Positions 1-7,196 of a stretch of DNA of 64,000 nt are shown here, piece after piece. The translations under genes were made by a program, and so were the position numbers. Origin of the DNA: CAYRVX01 sp964427875 (GTDB taxonomy: Bacteria > Planctomycetota > Phycisphaerae > SM23-33); assembly GCA_964427875.1 (NCBI GenBank), contig CAYRVX010000023.1:6496-70495 (forward strand). Direction: 5' to 3'. Under the pieces are notes generated by a model. The model was not told the origin of the DNA, searched no databases, and saw nothing but the letters and a program-made list of their open reading frames with translations. How positions within the stretch are numbered: position 1 is the first letter of the stretch; every line of letters begins with the position of its first letter.

Positions 1-765
1 GCCGAGCCGTCCACGGGCTGCCTGATCGACTTCTCCCGAAACCCCGGCTACGGGGTGGCGGGAATGGGCATGGGGCTCATCGAGGGCGCCAAGGAGATCG
101 ACGGGAATGCGGCCGACACGTTCCTGAAGGTCCTGATCGACAAGGAAACGCGGCTCGTGATCGACGGGGAGGACCTGGGCATGGCCCGTAAGGCGGTGGC
201 CCTGCCGGGGGCGTTCCGAGCGGCGATGAAGGCCGGCGGCCACCGCGTCGGCATGACGGTGAAGATCGCCCGCGGGGCCCTGGAGGTCACGCTCCGCGCG
301 GGCAGGGACGCCGCGAAGCCGCGGACCTTCCAGGCCGCCGCGCCGCTGGCCGCCGGGCAGCGAAAGCGCCTCATGTCGCGCCCGCTGGCGATCCTCGCCC
401 GCGAGGGCTTCCACGGCGTCACGCCCTGCTTCGACGACCGCCGGCGGGCGGAGCCGGACCTGATGACGCCCGCGCCGGCCAACCGCTGGCGAAACCCCGG
501 CGACAAGCAGCTCTGGATGCTCTACCGGGCCGTGCGCCACCTCGGCCAGAAGGCCCCCGCCTCGCTCGTGGCCCTGAAACGCAAGATGCTGGATGCCGTC
601 ACGAAGGGCCAGCCCGCTCAGCGGCGGGCGCTGGAGGCCTTCGATGAGGGCATCGCCGACGTTCTGAAGGACATCCAGGCATGCGGGGCCGGGCGGAAGG
701 CCGTCGGCCTCGCCACGATGGACATCGGCAGGGCCATCTCCCTGCGCGAGCAAGCGGGGGAGTAG
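1..765 (+). CDS. Hypothetical protein, C-terminal part (5' end outside window)
   Basis: The frame is open from the first base, so the gene begins upstream of the window; about 254 residues are visible and the stop is at 763-765. A GTG at 55 is in frame but has no convincing ribosome binding site, so I treat the gene as truncated rather than starting there. The visible part has no signal peptide or membrane helix. It contains an alternating charged/hydrophobic first half and a helical, Arg/Lys-rich C-terminal half ending in REQAGE. I recognise no family. Codon use matches the neighbouring genes. Confidence 0.6.
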   Translation, partial: AEPSTGCLIDFSRNPGYGVAGMGMGLIEGAKEIDGNAADTFLKVLIDKETRLVIDGEDLGMARKAVALPGAFRAAMKAGGHRVGMTVKIARGALEVTLRAGRDAAKPRTFQAAAPLAAGQRKRLMSRPLAILAREGFHGVTPCFDDRRRAEPDLMTPAPANRWRNPGDKQLWMLYRAVRHLGQKAPASLVALKRKMLDAVTKGQPAQRRALEAFDEGIADVLKDIQACGAGRKAVGLATMDIGRAISLREQAGE

Positions 766-873
766 GAGGCTGTCAGCTCTCGTTCCGTTGGTGGCACAGC
801 TCTCCAAGTTGTGGCGCCGCGGGAAGCGGGAGCGGAGCGCGACCGTGGGGTGGGGGGGGGCTTGACGCCCATT

Positions 874-895
874 CGATGGGCGGCAAGCCGCCCAT
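874..895. terminator. Perfect hairpin, possible terminator
   Basis: GATGGGCGG, loop CAAG, then CCGCCCATC forms a 9-bp perfect stem about 110 bases after the stop of the first gene. No T run follows, so intrinsic termination is uncertain; it may simply be part of the local repeat. Confidence 0.35.
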
Positions 896-949
896 CTCAT
901 GAGCGGGCGTTCCCCCGCGGACCGCCCGTCTCATGAGCGGGCGTTCTCC
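887..949. repeat. Two-copy direct repeat, 29-base unit, 34-base period
   Basis: Copies at 887-915 and 921-949 differ at very few positions. Each unit contains CATGAG and ends GCGGGCGTTC. The first copy overlaps the hairpin at 874-895. It looks like a fragment of a dispersed GC-rich intergenic repeat; its copy number elsewhere cannot be seen here. Confidence 0.6.
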
Positions 950-1080
950 AGAGGGATGAATCATCCGGTGGTCCCGAGCGTCCATGAGGTGGGGGGAGTG
1001 GGTGTGGGGGGTTGTTTGCGGAGGAGTTCTCGGGTACGGTCTGGTGCGGGCGGGGCGAGCGACAGGAAAGGAAACGCAAA

Positions 1081-1920
1081 ATGCTGGCGGTGATAGACTG
1101 GAACTGGACGGCGAGCCAGTACGCGGTATTCAGCATCCCCTTCGTCCTGGTGGCGGCCACGGCGCTGGGGTTCCTCCTGCTGCGCAAGACGCTGCGCACG
1201 CGGATCCGCGTCGGCATGCAACTGCGGGACGACCCGGACATCAACGAGTGGCTCATCGTGTTCAACTGGAGCCGCAAGGTCCTCTACGTTCCGATGATCC
1301 TGGCCTCGATCGCCGGTGCGTCGGTCATGCTGATAATCGAGAAGGGGGTGCTGCCGGCGAGCCCGGCCGGCGAGATCGTCGGCGGCATCTGGCTGGGGCT
1401 CTTCATCCTGTGCTTCCTCATCGAGGAGTACGAGATGAGCGTCAAGGTGCTGGCGATCGTCGTCCTGTTCCTGCTGCTGATGGGGCTGTGGCTGTTCGTG
1501 CTGGAACGGTTGGGCAGGTTCTTCGAGATCCTGGGCGAGATCTCCGTGTCGATGAGCTGGATGGGGTTCCTCTTCATCGCCGGGGTCTTCTCGCTGGGGG
1601 TGGCGGTATCGTGGCTGAAGGGGCTGTTTCATTACGTGGCGATCACGCCGAACTACATGAACATCCAGGTCGGCCTGACCGAGACGGGCGAGCAGATCTC
1701 CCGCGAGGACTACAACACGCGGGTGGACACGAGCGATCTGCTCGAGCGGATCCTGGGCTTCGGGCGGATCATCGTCACGTTCCGGGACAGCCGGCGGCTT
1801 CCGCTGATGCTGCTGGTCGGGCGGATCGGCAGGAAGGCCCAGACGCTGGAGTCCATTCGCGGCAAGCTGGCGGTGGACCGCCACCAGCCCGCTCGCGAGG
1901 GGCGGTCGAGCGACTTCTGA
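1081..1920 (+). CDS. Five-helix membrane protein with possible bacterial PH-like C-terminal domain
   Basis: 279 residues from the ATG at 1081, chosen because AGGAAAGGAA lies just upstream; an in-frame codon at 1012 lacks a binding site. Hydrophobic helices lie at about 14-35, 66-87, 98-115, 120-142 and 157-180. The last 90 residues look soluble: an approximately 185-265 segment with the pattern DLLERILGFGRIIV resembles the SLLERLLGxG signature of bacterial PH (bPH2/YdbT-like) domains. That assignment is inference from pattern only. The gene ends 13 bases before folK and may be its operon partner. Function unknown. Confidence 0.75.
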   Translation: MLAVIDWNWTASQYAVFSIPFVLVAATALGFLLLRKTLRTRIRVGMQLRDDPDINEWLIVFNWSRKVLYVPMILASIAGASVMLIIEKGVLPASPAGEIVGGIWLGLFILCFLIEEYEMSVKVLAIVVLFLLLMGLWLFVLERLGRFFEILGEISVSMSWMGFLFIAGVFSLGVAVSWLKGLFHYVAITPNYMNIQVGLTETGEQISREDYNTRVDTSDLLERILGFGRIIVTFRDSRRLPLMLLVGRIGRKAQTLESIRGKLAVDRHQPAREGRSSDF

Positions 1921-1933
1921 CGCTGGGCGGCTC

Positions 1934-2416
1934 ATGGGCGAGGCGATCGCACATATCGCGCTGGGCAGCAACGTCGGCGACCGGGGCGCCACGCTGCTCG
2001 AGGCGCTGAAGATGCTCAGCGACGTGGACGGCGTGACGGTGCGGACGGTTTCGCAGTTCATCCGGACGCAGCCGCAGGGCGGACCCGCCGGGCAGGGGCA
2101 GTACCTCAACGGCGCCGCCGAGGTCGCCGTTGCGCTTGCGCCCCACGAGCTGCTGGCGGCGCTTCAGCGGATCGAGCGGGCGCTCGGCCGCCGGCGGGAC
2201 GCCGAGGATCGCTGGGGCCCCAGGACGTGCGACCTGGACATCCTGCTGATGGGCGACACCGTGCTGGAGACCCAGGAGCTGACGATTCCCCATCCCCGGA
2301 TGCACGAGCGGCTGTTCGTGCTGCGCCCGCTGGCAAGCATCGCTCCCCGGGCGGTCCATCCGGTCCTGGGCAGGACGGTGGTGGAATTGCTGGCCGACGC
2401 CGAGGTGGGGCGGTGA
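1934..2416 (+). CDS. folK: 2-amino-4-hydroxy-6-hydroxymethyldihydropteridine pyrophosphokinase
   Basis: 160 residues, the usual length for HPPK. It transfers pyrophosphate from ATP to 6-hydroxymethyl-7,8-dihydropterin in cytosolic folate synthesis. The family motif ALGSNVGDR is at 9-17, and the metal-binding signature WGPRTCDLDILL spans about 94-105, with D100 and D102 matching the two catalytic aspartates of the family. The stop (TGA 2414-2416) overlaps the GTG start of the next gene, indicating translational coupling with the nucleoside kinase and then panC. Confidence 0.95.
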   Translation: MGEAIAHIALGSNVGDRGATLLEALKMLSDVDGVTVRTVSQFIRTQPQGGPAGQGQYLNGAAEVAVALAPHELLAALQRIERALGRRRDAEDRWGPRTCDLDILLMGDTVLETQELTIPHPRMHERLFVLRPLASIAPRAVHPVLGRTVVELLADAEVGR

Positions 2417-3003
2417 CGGCGTCTCTCATCAGCGTCATCGGTCCGCCGGCGTCGGGCAAGACCACGCTGGCGGAACTGCTGGCGGCGGACCTGCCGGCCG
2501 GGCTGATCCGCGAGGACTACGAGAGCAACCCGTTTCTGGCCGACTCGTATATCGGCCCGAGAGAGGCCCGGCTGCCCGCCCAGTTGTACTATCTGCTCTC
2601 GCGGGTGAGCCAGCTTTCGGCGGCCGGCTGGCCGCGGGAGGGGCTCTTTGTCAGTGATTACGGTTTCTGCCAGGATCGCCTGTACGCGCTGGCGCGACTC
2701 TCGCCGGAGGAGATGGAGGCCTACGATCCCGTGCACGAGCGGTTCGCCCGGCTGGTGCACCCGCCGGACTTGCTGATCCATCTCGACGCGTCGGAGGCGA
2801 CGCTGCGGGAGCGGATCGTGCGTCGAGGGCGGGAATTCGAAAAGGCCATGACGCGGGACTTCCTCTCCGCCATGAGGCGGGCCTACAATGATGTTGCGCG
2901 GTCTTCGCCCTGTTGCGTACTGGCCGTGGATTGCGACAAGGTGGACCTGCGCGGTCCCGCGGAGCGCGCGCGGCTGATCGAGGAGATACGACGGAAGCCA
3001 TGA
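2413..3003 (+). CDS. Deoxynucleoside kinase family protein
   Basis: 196 residues from GTG 2413, which overlaps the folK stop. It has a P-loop GPPASGKT at 10-17, an EDYESNPFL segment corresponding to the substrate-binding ExxxxNPFL of dNK/dGK/dAK enzymes, and a lid-like RIVRRGREFE. These features support ATP-dependent phosphorylation of a deoxyribonucleoside (salvage), cytosolic. Substrate preference cannot be read from sequence. The ATG of panC lies inside its stop (ATGA at 3000-3003), so folK, this kinase and panC form one coupled unit. Confidence 0.85.
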   Translation: MTASLISVIGPPASGKTTLAELLAADLPAGLIREDYESNPFLADSYIGPREARLPAQLYYLLSRVSQLSAAGWPREGLFVSDYGFCQDRLYALARLSPEEMEAYDPVHERFARLVHPPDLLIHLDASEATLRERIVRRGREFEKAMTRDFLSAMRRAYNDVARSSPCCVLAVDCDKVDLRGPAERARLIEEIRRKP

Positions 3004-3845
3004 AGGTAGCCGAGACGATCCGGGACGTTCGCCGCTGCGTCGCCGAGGCCCGCGCCGCCGGCGCGACGATCGGCCTCGTGCCCACCATGGGGGCCCTGCA
3101 CGCCGGACACCTCAGCCTGATCGACGCCGCGAGGGACGACTGCGGCTTCGTCGTCGTGAGCATCTTCGTGAACCCGCTCCAGTTCGCCCCGGGCGAGGAC
3201 CTCGACGCGTATCCCCGCACGCCGGCGGGGGACCTGGCCGCCTGCGAGGCGCGAAACGTGCACGCCGTCTTCGCGCCCCCGGCGGAGGTCATGTACCTGC
3301 GCCCGTGCCTCACCAAGGTTGCCGTGGAGAAGCTGGGCGGCACGCTGTGCGGGCGAAGCCGACCGGGACATTTCCCCGGTGTCTGCACCGTGGTGGCCAA
3401 GCTGTTCAACATCGTTCAGCCGGACCGGGCGTACTTCGGCGCGAAGGACTATCAGCAGGCGATGATCCTGCGGCGGATGGCCGAGGACCTGAACTTTCCG
3501 CTGGAGGTCGTGGTCCGCCCGACGGTTCGCGAGGCGGACGGGCTGGCGATCTCCAGCCGCAACGACTATCTCACGGCCGAGCAGCGCCGGCAGGCGGCGG
3601 CGCTGTACGGCTCGCTGCAACTGGCCGAGCGGGTGATCCGCGAGAGGCGCCCGCCGGCAGAAGAGGTCATCGCCGCGGTCCGCCGGCACGTCGCCGAGCA
3701 GGCCCCCGACGGGCTCATTGATTACGTGCAGATCGTCGATCCTTCGGAGCTCTCGGACGTAGAAACAACGGACGGCGGCGTTCTGGTCGCCCTGGCGGTG
3801 AAGTTGGGCCGGGCGCGGCTCATCGACAACATCCTGGTGGACTGA
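3000..3845 (+). CDS. panC: Pantothenate synthetase
   Basis: 281 residues. It condenses pantoate and beta-alanine using ATP, the last step of pantothenate synthesis. Visible signatures are VPTMGALHAGHLSL (27-40, with the HxGH-type nucleotide-binding histidines H34 and H37), FVNPLQFAPGEDLDAYPR, GRSRPGHFPGVCTVV, FGAKDYQQ and the KMSKS-like ISSRN. The start overlaps the upstream kinase stop by ATGA. Its beta-alanine substrate is supplied by PanD, the next gene downstream. Confidence 0.97.
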   Translation: MKVAETIRDVRRCVAEARAAGATIGLVPTMGALHAGHLSLIDAARDDCGFVVVSIFVNPLQFAPGEDLDAYPRTPAGDLAACEARNVHAVFAPPAEVMYLRPCLTKVAVEKLGGTLCGRSRPGHFPGVCTVVAKLFNIVQPDRAYFGAKDYQQAMILRRMAEDLNFPLEVVVRPTVREADGLAISSRNDYLTAEQRRQAAALYGSLQLAERVIRERRPPAEEVIAAVRRHVAEQAPDGLIDYVQIVDPSELSDVETTDGGVLVALAVKLGRARLIDNILVD

Positions 3846-3866
3846 CCGCCGGGAAACAGGTACAAT
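3838..3866 (+). promoter_or_regulatory. Sigma70-type promoter for panD
   Basis: TGGACT (3838-3843), 17 bases, TACAAT (3861-3866). The -35 overlaps the panC stop codon. The predicted transcript would start about 55 bases before the panD ATG, so panD could be expressed apart from panC. Confidence 0.5.
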
Positions 3867-3926
3867 GCCCGGTTCCAGCGGCTGGGCGTCGGCCGCTCGG
3901 CCCCCTGTAGAGATTGGCAGGCAGAG

Positions 3927-4283
3927 ATGTTGATAAAGGTGCTCCGTGCGAAGATTCACCGTGCCGTTGTCACGGCCGCGGATGTGGATTATGTCGGGTC
4001 GATCACGATCGACCGGGACCTCATGGATGCGGTCGGCATCGTGGACGGCGAGTTCGTGCTGGTGGGGAACCTGGCCAACGGCACGCGCCACGAGACGTAT
4101 GTCATAGCCGGCGCGCCCGGCAGCGGGGAGGTCCGCGTTAACGGGGCCGCGGCCAGGCTCGCCGTGCCCGGCGACCGGCTGATCATCATGGCCCACGCGT
4201 ACATCTCGGCCGAACAGGCCGATCGACCGGAGCCCAGGATCGTGCTGGTCGATGATAACAATCTTCCTGTTAGGAAGTTATGA
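3927..4283 (+). CDS. panD: Aspartate 1-decarboxylase (pyruvoyl-dependent)
   Basis: 118 residues, close to the family length. The proenzyme self-cleaves between G24 and S25 (in DYVGSITID) to create the pyruvoyl cofactor; the active-site K9 and H11 region (KIHRAVVT) is present. It makes beta-alanine from L-aspartate for PanC. The conserved R/NGTR motif and the NGAAARL segment are intact. It has its own candidate promoter and ends about 30 bases before lgt. Confidence 0.96.
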   Translation: MLIKVLRAKIHRAVVTAADVDYVGSITIDRDLMDAVGIVDGEFVLVGNLANGTRHETYVIAGAPGSGEVRVNGAAARLAVPGDRLIIMAHAYISAEQADRPEPRIVLVDDNNLPVRKL

Positions 4284-4310
4284 GAATCCTCCGGTTTCTT
4301 GGCCATCCGG

Positions 4311-5723
4311 ATGCAGCAGATCATTGTTGATTTCGGCACCGTGGACCTTCTTGGATGGGAACTCCCCCTGCGTGTCTACGGTTACGGGCTGATGCTCGTG
4401 TTGGGTTTCCTGGTGTCGATCTGGGTCGCTCAGCGGCGCGCCCGCCGGGCCGGGGAGAACCCCGAGCACATGGCCCGGGTGGGGCTGCTGTCGCTTCTGG
4501 GAGGGATCGTCGGCTCCCGGGTCGCCTATGTCGTCCAACACTGGGAGACGCAATTCGCGGAGTCCGCCAATCCGGTGGGCGCGATCCTCAACGTCACCTC
4601 CGGCGGCCTGATCTACTACGGCGGGGTGATTCTCGCCACCGCGATGGTCCTGGCGTATCTCCTCGCCAAGCACCTGCCGATCCGCCGCTACCTGGACATG
4701 GCGGCGATTCCGCTGATGATCGGGCTGGCCTTCGGGCGCATGGGGTGCACGCTCAACGGCTGCTGCTACGGGACCCGCTGTCGGGAGAACTGGGCCCTGG
4801 GCATGAGGTTCCCGATGTTCTCCCGCCCGCTTCTGAAGCTCGACGGGCGGGAGAACCCCTTCTCGCAGGACACGAGGGGACCGAGCCCCGTGTACTCCCA
4901 CCAGCTCAGCAGGTGCCGCATCTCGCCGCCGGAGCCGCTCGTCAATGCCGCCGAAGAAGGGCAGATTCGCGTGGACGGGGCGTTTCGCGACCTGAAGCAG
5001 GTCCACGCCCCGAGGTATTTCCACGGCCGGCTCTCGACGGACCAGACAGTCATTTGGGCCGACCCCAACAACGAAGCCGCGGCGCACCAGGCCTTCTACG
5101 CCCTGGCCGGCGCCGACAGGCTCCTGGACGCCGACGAATGGCGGCGAGGGCTCAAGGCGCCCGGCGGCTTCCTCCGCGGCAGCGAGCACTGGGACGAGGC
5201 GATCCTCTCGGACCTCGACCGCAGCGGCCGCCTGACCTTCGAGGAGGCCTGGCATTACCTGGTCGAGCGTCGGCGGCGGTTCGACGCCGACGGGGACGGG
5301 AGGCTCTCGGCGCCGGAGCGTGCGGCCGCCAACAGGCTTCTCCAGGCCGATCAGTTCCAGTTGGCGGCGGCGGCCCGGTCCCTGCCGGTCAAGCCGGCCC
5401 AGGTCCTCGGCCTGATCAACGCGCTGATTCTGGCGGGTCTGCTGGCGTGGTTCTATCGACTTCGCACTCGGGAGGGGCGGGTCTTTGCCCTGCTGGTGAT
5501 ACTCTACCCGATCACGCGTTTCGTGTTGGAGGTCGTGCGGGCCGACAACGCACACGACGTTCTGGAAGGAGTTTTCACACATAACCAGTACACTTCCATG
5601 GCCTTAACGACGATAGGTATATTGATGTGGTATTCGCTGCGTCTGCTGCCCGCCTCGGCGGGCCCGGCCTGGGCCGATCGCCGCTCGGCGGCGGCAGTCC
5701 GAAGCCGACGAAAAAACAGGTGA
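4311..5723 (+). CDS. lgt: Prolipoprotein diacylglyceryl transferase with EF-hand insertion
   Basis: 470 residues from ATG 4311 (an in-frame TTG at 4299 would add four); ordinary Lgt is near 260-330. It transfers diacylglycerol from phosphatidylglycerol to the lipobox cysteine of prolipoproteins in the inner membrane. Core motifs are GLIYYGG (about 100-106), GRMGCTLNGCCYG (about 142-154), PVKPAQ (about 359-364) and ITRFVLEVVR (about 401-410). Between PVYSHQ (about 193-198) and SLPVKPAQ lies a hydrophilic insertion of about 155 residues. It contains two canonical 12-residue EF-hand loops, DLDRSGRLTFEE (301-312) and DADGDGRLSAPE (325-336), plus a weaker LLDADEW segment. Frame and flanking helices are continuous, so this is not a frameshift artefact. 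Topology of the insertion (periplasm or cytoplasm) is not settled. Confidence 0.93.
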   Translation: MQQIIVDFGTVDLLGWELPLRVYGYGLMLVLGFLVSIWVAQRRARRAGENPEHMARVGLLSLLGGIVGSRVAYVVQHWETQFAESANPVGAILNVTSGGLIYYGGVILATAMVLAYLLAKHLPIRRYLDMAAIPLMIGLAFGRMGCTLNGCCYGTRCRENWALGMRFPMFSRPLLKLDGRENPFSQDTRGPSPVYSHQLSRCRISPPEPLVNAAEEGQIRVDGAFRDLKQVHAPRYFHGRLSTDQTVIWADPNNEAAAHQAFYALAGADRLLDADEWRRGLKAPGGFLRGSEHWDEAILSDLDRSGRLTFEEAWHYLVERRRRFDADGDGRLSAPERAAANRLLQADQFQLAAAARSLPVKPAQVLGLINALILAGLLAWFYRLRTREGRVFALLVILYPITRFVLEVVRADNAHDVLEGVFTHNQYTSMALTTIGILMWYSLRLLPASAGPAWADRRSAAAVRSRRKNR

Positions 5724-5758
5724 TTTTCCAACCGCCCCAAAGGGGCAAAGGAGTCGAC

Positions 5759-7138
5759 ATGAAACGATGGATAGCTCTGGGTTTGGTCCTTCCGGTGATT
5801 TGGGCGGCCTCTGCGCAGGCCGATACGGCAAAGATCCTGGGTGACCTTGTATCCAAGGCGTCCGGCTCGCTGGCTGCGGTGCAGTATACCGTGGAGATGG
5901 AGACCGGCAGTCGGAACGTTGTCGGGCAGGGCGTCTGCATCGAGCCCAGCGGCGTCTTCCTGACCACGGCGCTGGACTCGCGCCTGCGCGTCGAGTCGCT
6001 GAAGAACTTCCAGGTCATCACGCCCGGCACGGACGGCAAGACCTTGAAGGCCAAGCTGCTGGGGATCGATCCCTGGACGGGCCTGGGGTTCGTGCAGGCC
6101 ATCGAGAAGCACACCTGGCAGGTCGTGCAGTTCTCCCGCACGTCGAAGCTGGCGATCGGTCAGCAGGTGGCGTCGATCGGGCTGATGATGGGAGACCCCG
6201 CCCGCCCGGTGTACGTTGGCACGGGCTTCGTCTCGGCCAGGCTGCGCGTGCCCGGCGAGCTGGCCCGGGTCACCGGCGGACGGCTGACCGGGGCGTGCTC
6301 GCCCGTGTTCTCCGCCGACGGGAGGGCGATCGGCATCGTCGGCCGACAGTTGTTCGACCCCTACGGAGTGCGCACCAAAGACCGCGTGGTGCCCATGCAG
6401 ATGAGGAGCCAGCAGGAGTGCCCGTTCTTCACGCCGGTCGAGGAGTTCGTCCACGTGCTGGAGAGCATCCCCTCCGACGGGAAGGTCGCCCGCCTGCCGT
6501 GGATGGGCGTCAACAAGTTCGAGGCCGTCCCCAAGGACCTCGCCGACATTCTCAAGCTTGAGAAGCCCGCCGTGAAGGTGGACGAGGTCATTCCGGGTCA
6601 CCCGGCGGCGAAGGCCGGCCTGAGCAACCGCGACATCATCATCGAGGTGAACGGCAAGGAGATCGAGAAGCTCGCCACGCCGGAACTGAGCGTCCGGAAC
6701 TTCGTCCGCAAGCTCATGCGGATGCGGGCCGGGGCGACGCTGAAGCTCAAGGTCCTCAGCGGGCGGCAGACCAAGGACGTCACCGTCACGCTGGCAGACA
6801 TGCCCAAGAGGCCCAGCGAGGCCAAACGCTACTTCAACAGGGCCATCGGGCTGCTCGTCCGGGAGAAGGTGATGCTGGACGAGTTCCTCGACAAGACCCC
6901 ATCGGCCACCGTGCCCGGGCTGCGCGTCGAGGGCGTGGTCAAGGGAAGCGCCTCGGCGGCGGCGGGCCTGAGCTCCGGCGACGTCATCACCAACGTCAAC
7001 AACCAGCCGGTCACGACCATTCAGACCCTCCAGCAGATCGTCGAGCAGTCCCTGACCACCAGCCGGACCGCGCCCATCAACTTCCTCGTGCGGCGAGGCG
7101 CGCAGGCCCAGGTGGTCACGGTGAAGCCGGGCGGCTGA
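5759..7138 (+). CDS. Secreted PDZ protein with catalytically dead trypsin-like domain
   Basis: 459 residues from ATG 5759, preceded by AAAGGAG. There is a signal peptide (about 1-21, AQA cleavage). Residues about 30-205 follow the HtrA/DegP trypsin fold (GVFLTT, GRLTGACSPVFSADGRAIGI), but the catalytic positions appear lost. The His of the usual TNxHV is replaced in LTTALD (about 71), the DLAVL Asp by GLGFV (about 108), and the GNSGGP Ser by Ala in GACSP (179). Two PDZ domains follow, about 245-330 and 390-455. Inference: a periplasmic scaffold or regulator rather than a protease. It lies 36 bases after lgt. Confidence 0.8.
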   Translation: MKRWIALGLVLPVIWAASAQADTAKILGDLVSKASGSLAAVQYTVEMETGSRNVVGQGVCIEPSGVFLTTALDSRLRVESLKNFQVITPGTDGKTLKAKLLGIDPWTGLGFVQAIEKHTWQVVQFSRTSKLAIGQQVASIGLMMGDPARPVYVGTGFVSARLRVPGELARVTGGRLTGACSPVFSADGRAIGIVGRQLFDPYGVRTKDRVVPMQMRSQQECPFFTPVEEFVHVLESIPSDGKVARLPWMGVNKFEAVPKDLADILKLEKPAVKVDEVIPGHPAAKAGLSNRDIIIEVNGKEIEKLATPELSVRNFVRKLMRMRAGATLKLKVLSGRQTKDVTVTLADMPKRPSEAKRYFNRAIGLLVREKVMLDEFLDKTPSATVPGLRVEGVVKGSASAAAGLSSGDVITNVNNQPVTTIQTLQQIVEQSLTTSRTAPINFLVRRGAQAQVVTVKPGG

Positions 7139-7196
7139 CCTGCCTGCCGCCAGGCGGCGTCGCCCCGCCGGGGCCGCAGCGACTCGAGGAACGACC

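Larger units (their letters stand above)
766..1080. other. Intergenic region with hairpin and tandem GC-rich repeat
   Basis: This 315-base gap has no plausible gene. It contains a G run (about 847-859), a strong palindrome at 874-895, and two near-identical copies (887-915 and 921-949) of a unit starting CCGCCC(A/G)TCTCATGAGCGG. The 3' end (about 1062-1080) holds the AGGAAAGGAA ribosome binding site of the next gene. Confidence 0.6.

Noticed and set aside
4299..4301. TTG start for lgt
   Set aside because: It adds only four residues and no ribosome binding site is seen; ATG 4311 preferred, but not excluded.
4890..5395. EF-hand region of lgt as a frameshift or misassembly
   Set aside because: Frame continues unbroken into canonical C-terminal Lgt helices and GC composition matches the flanks.
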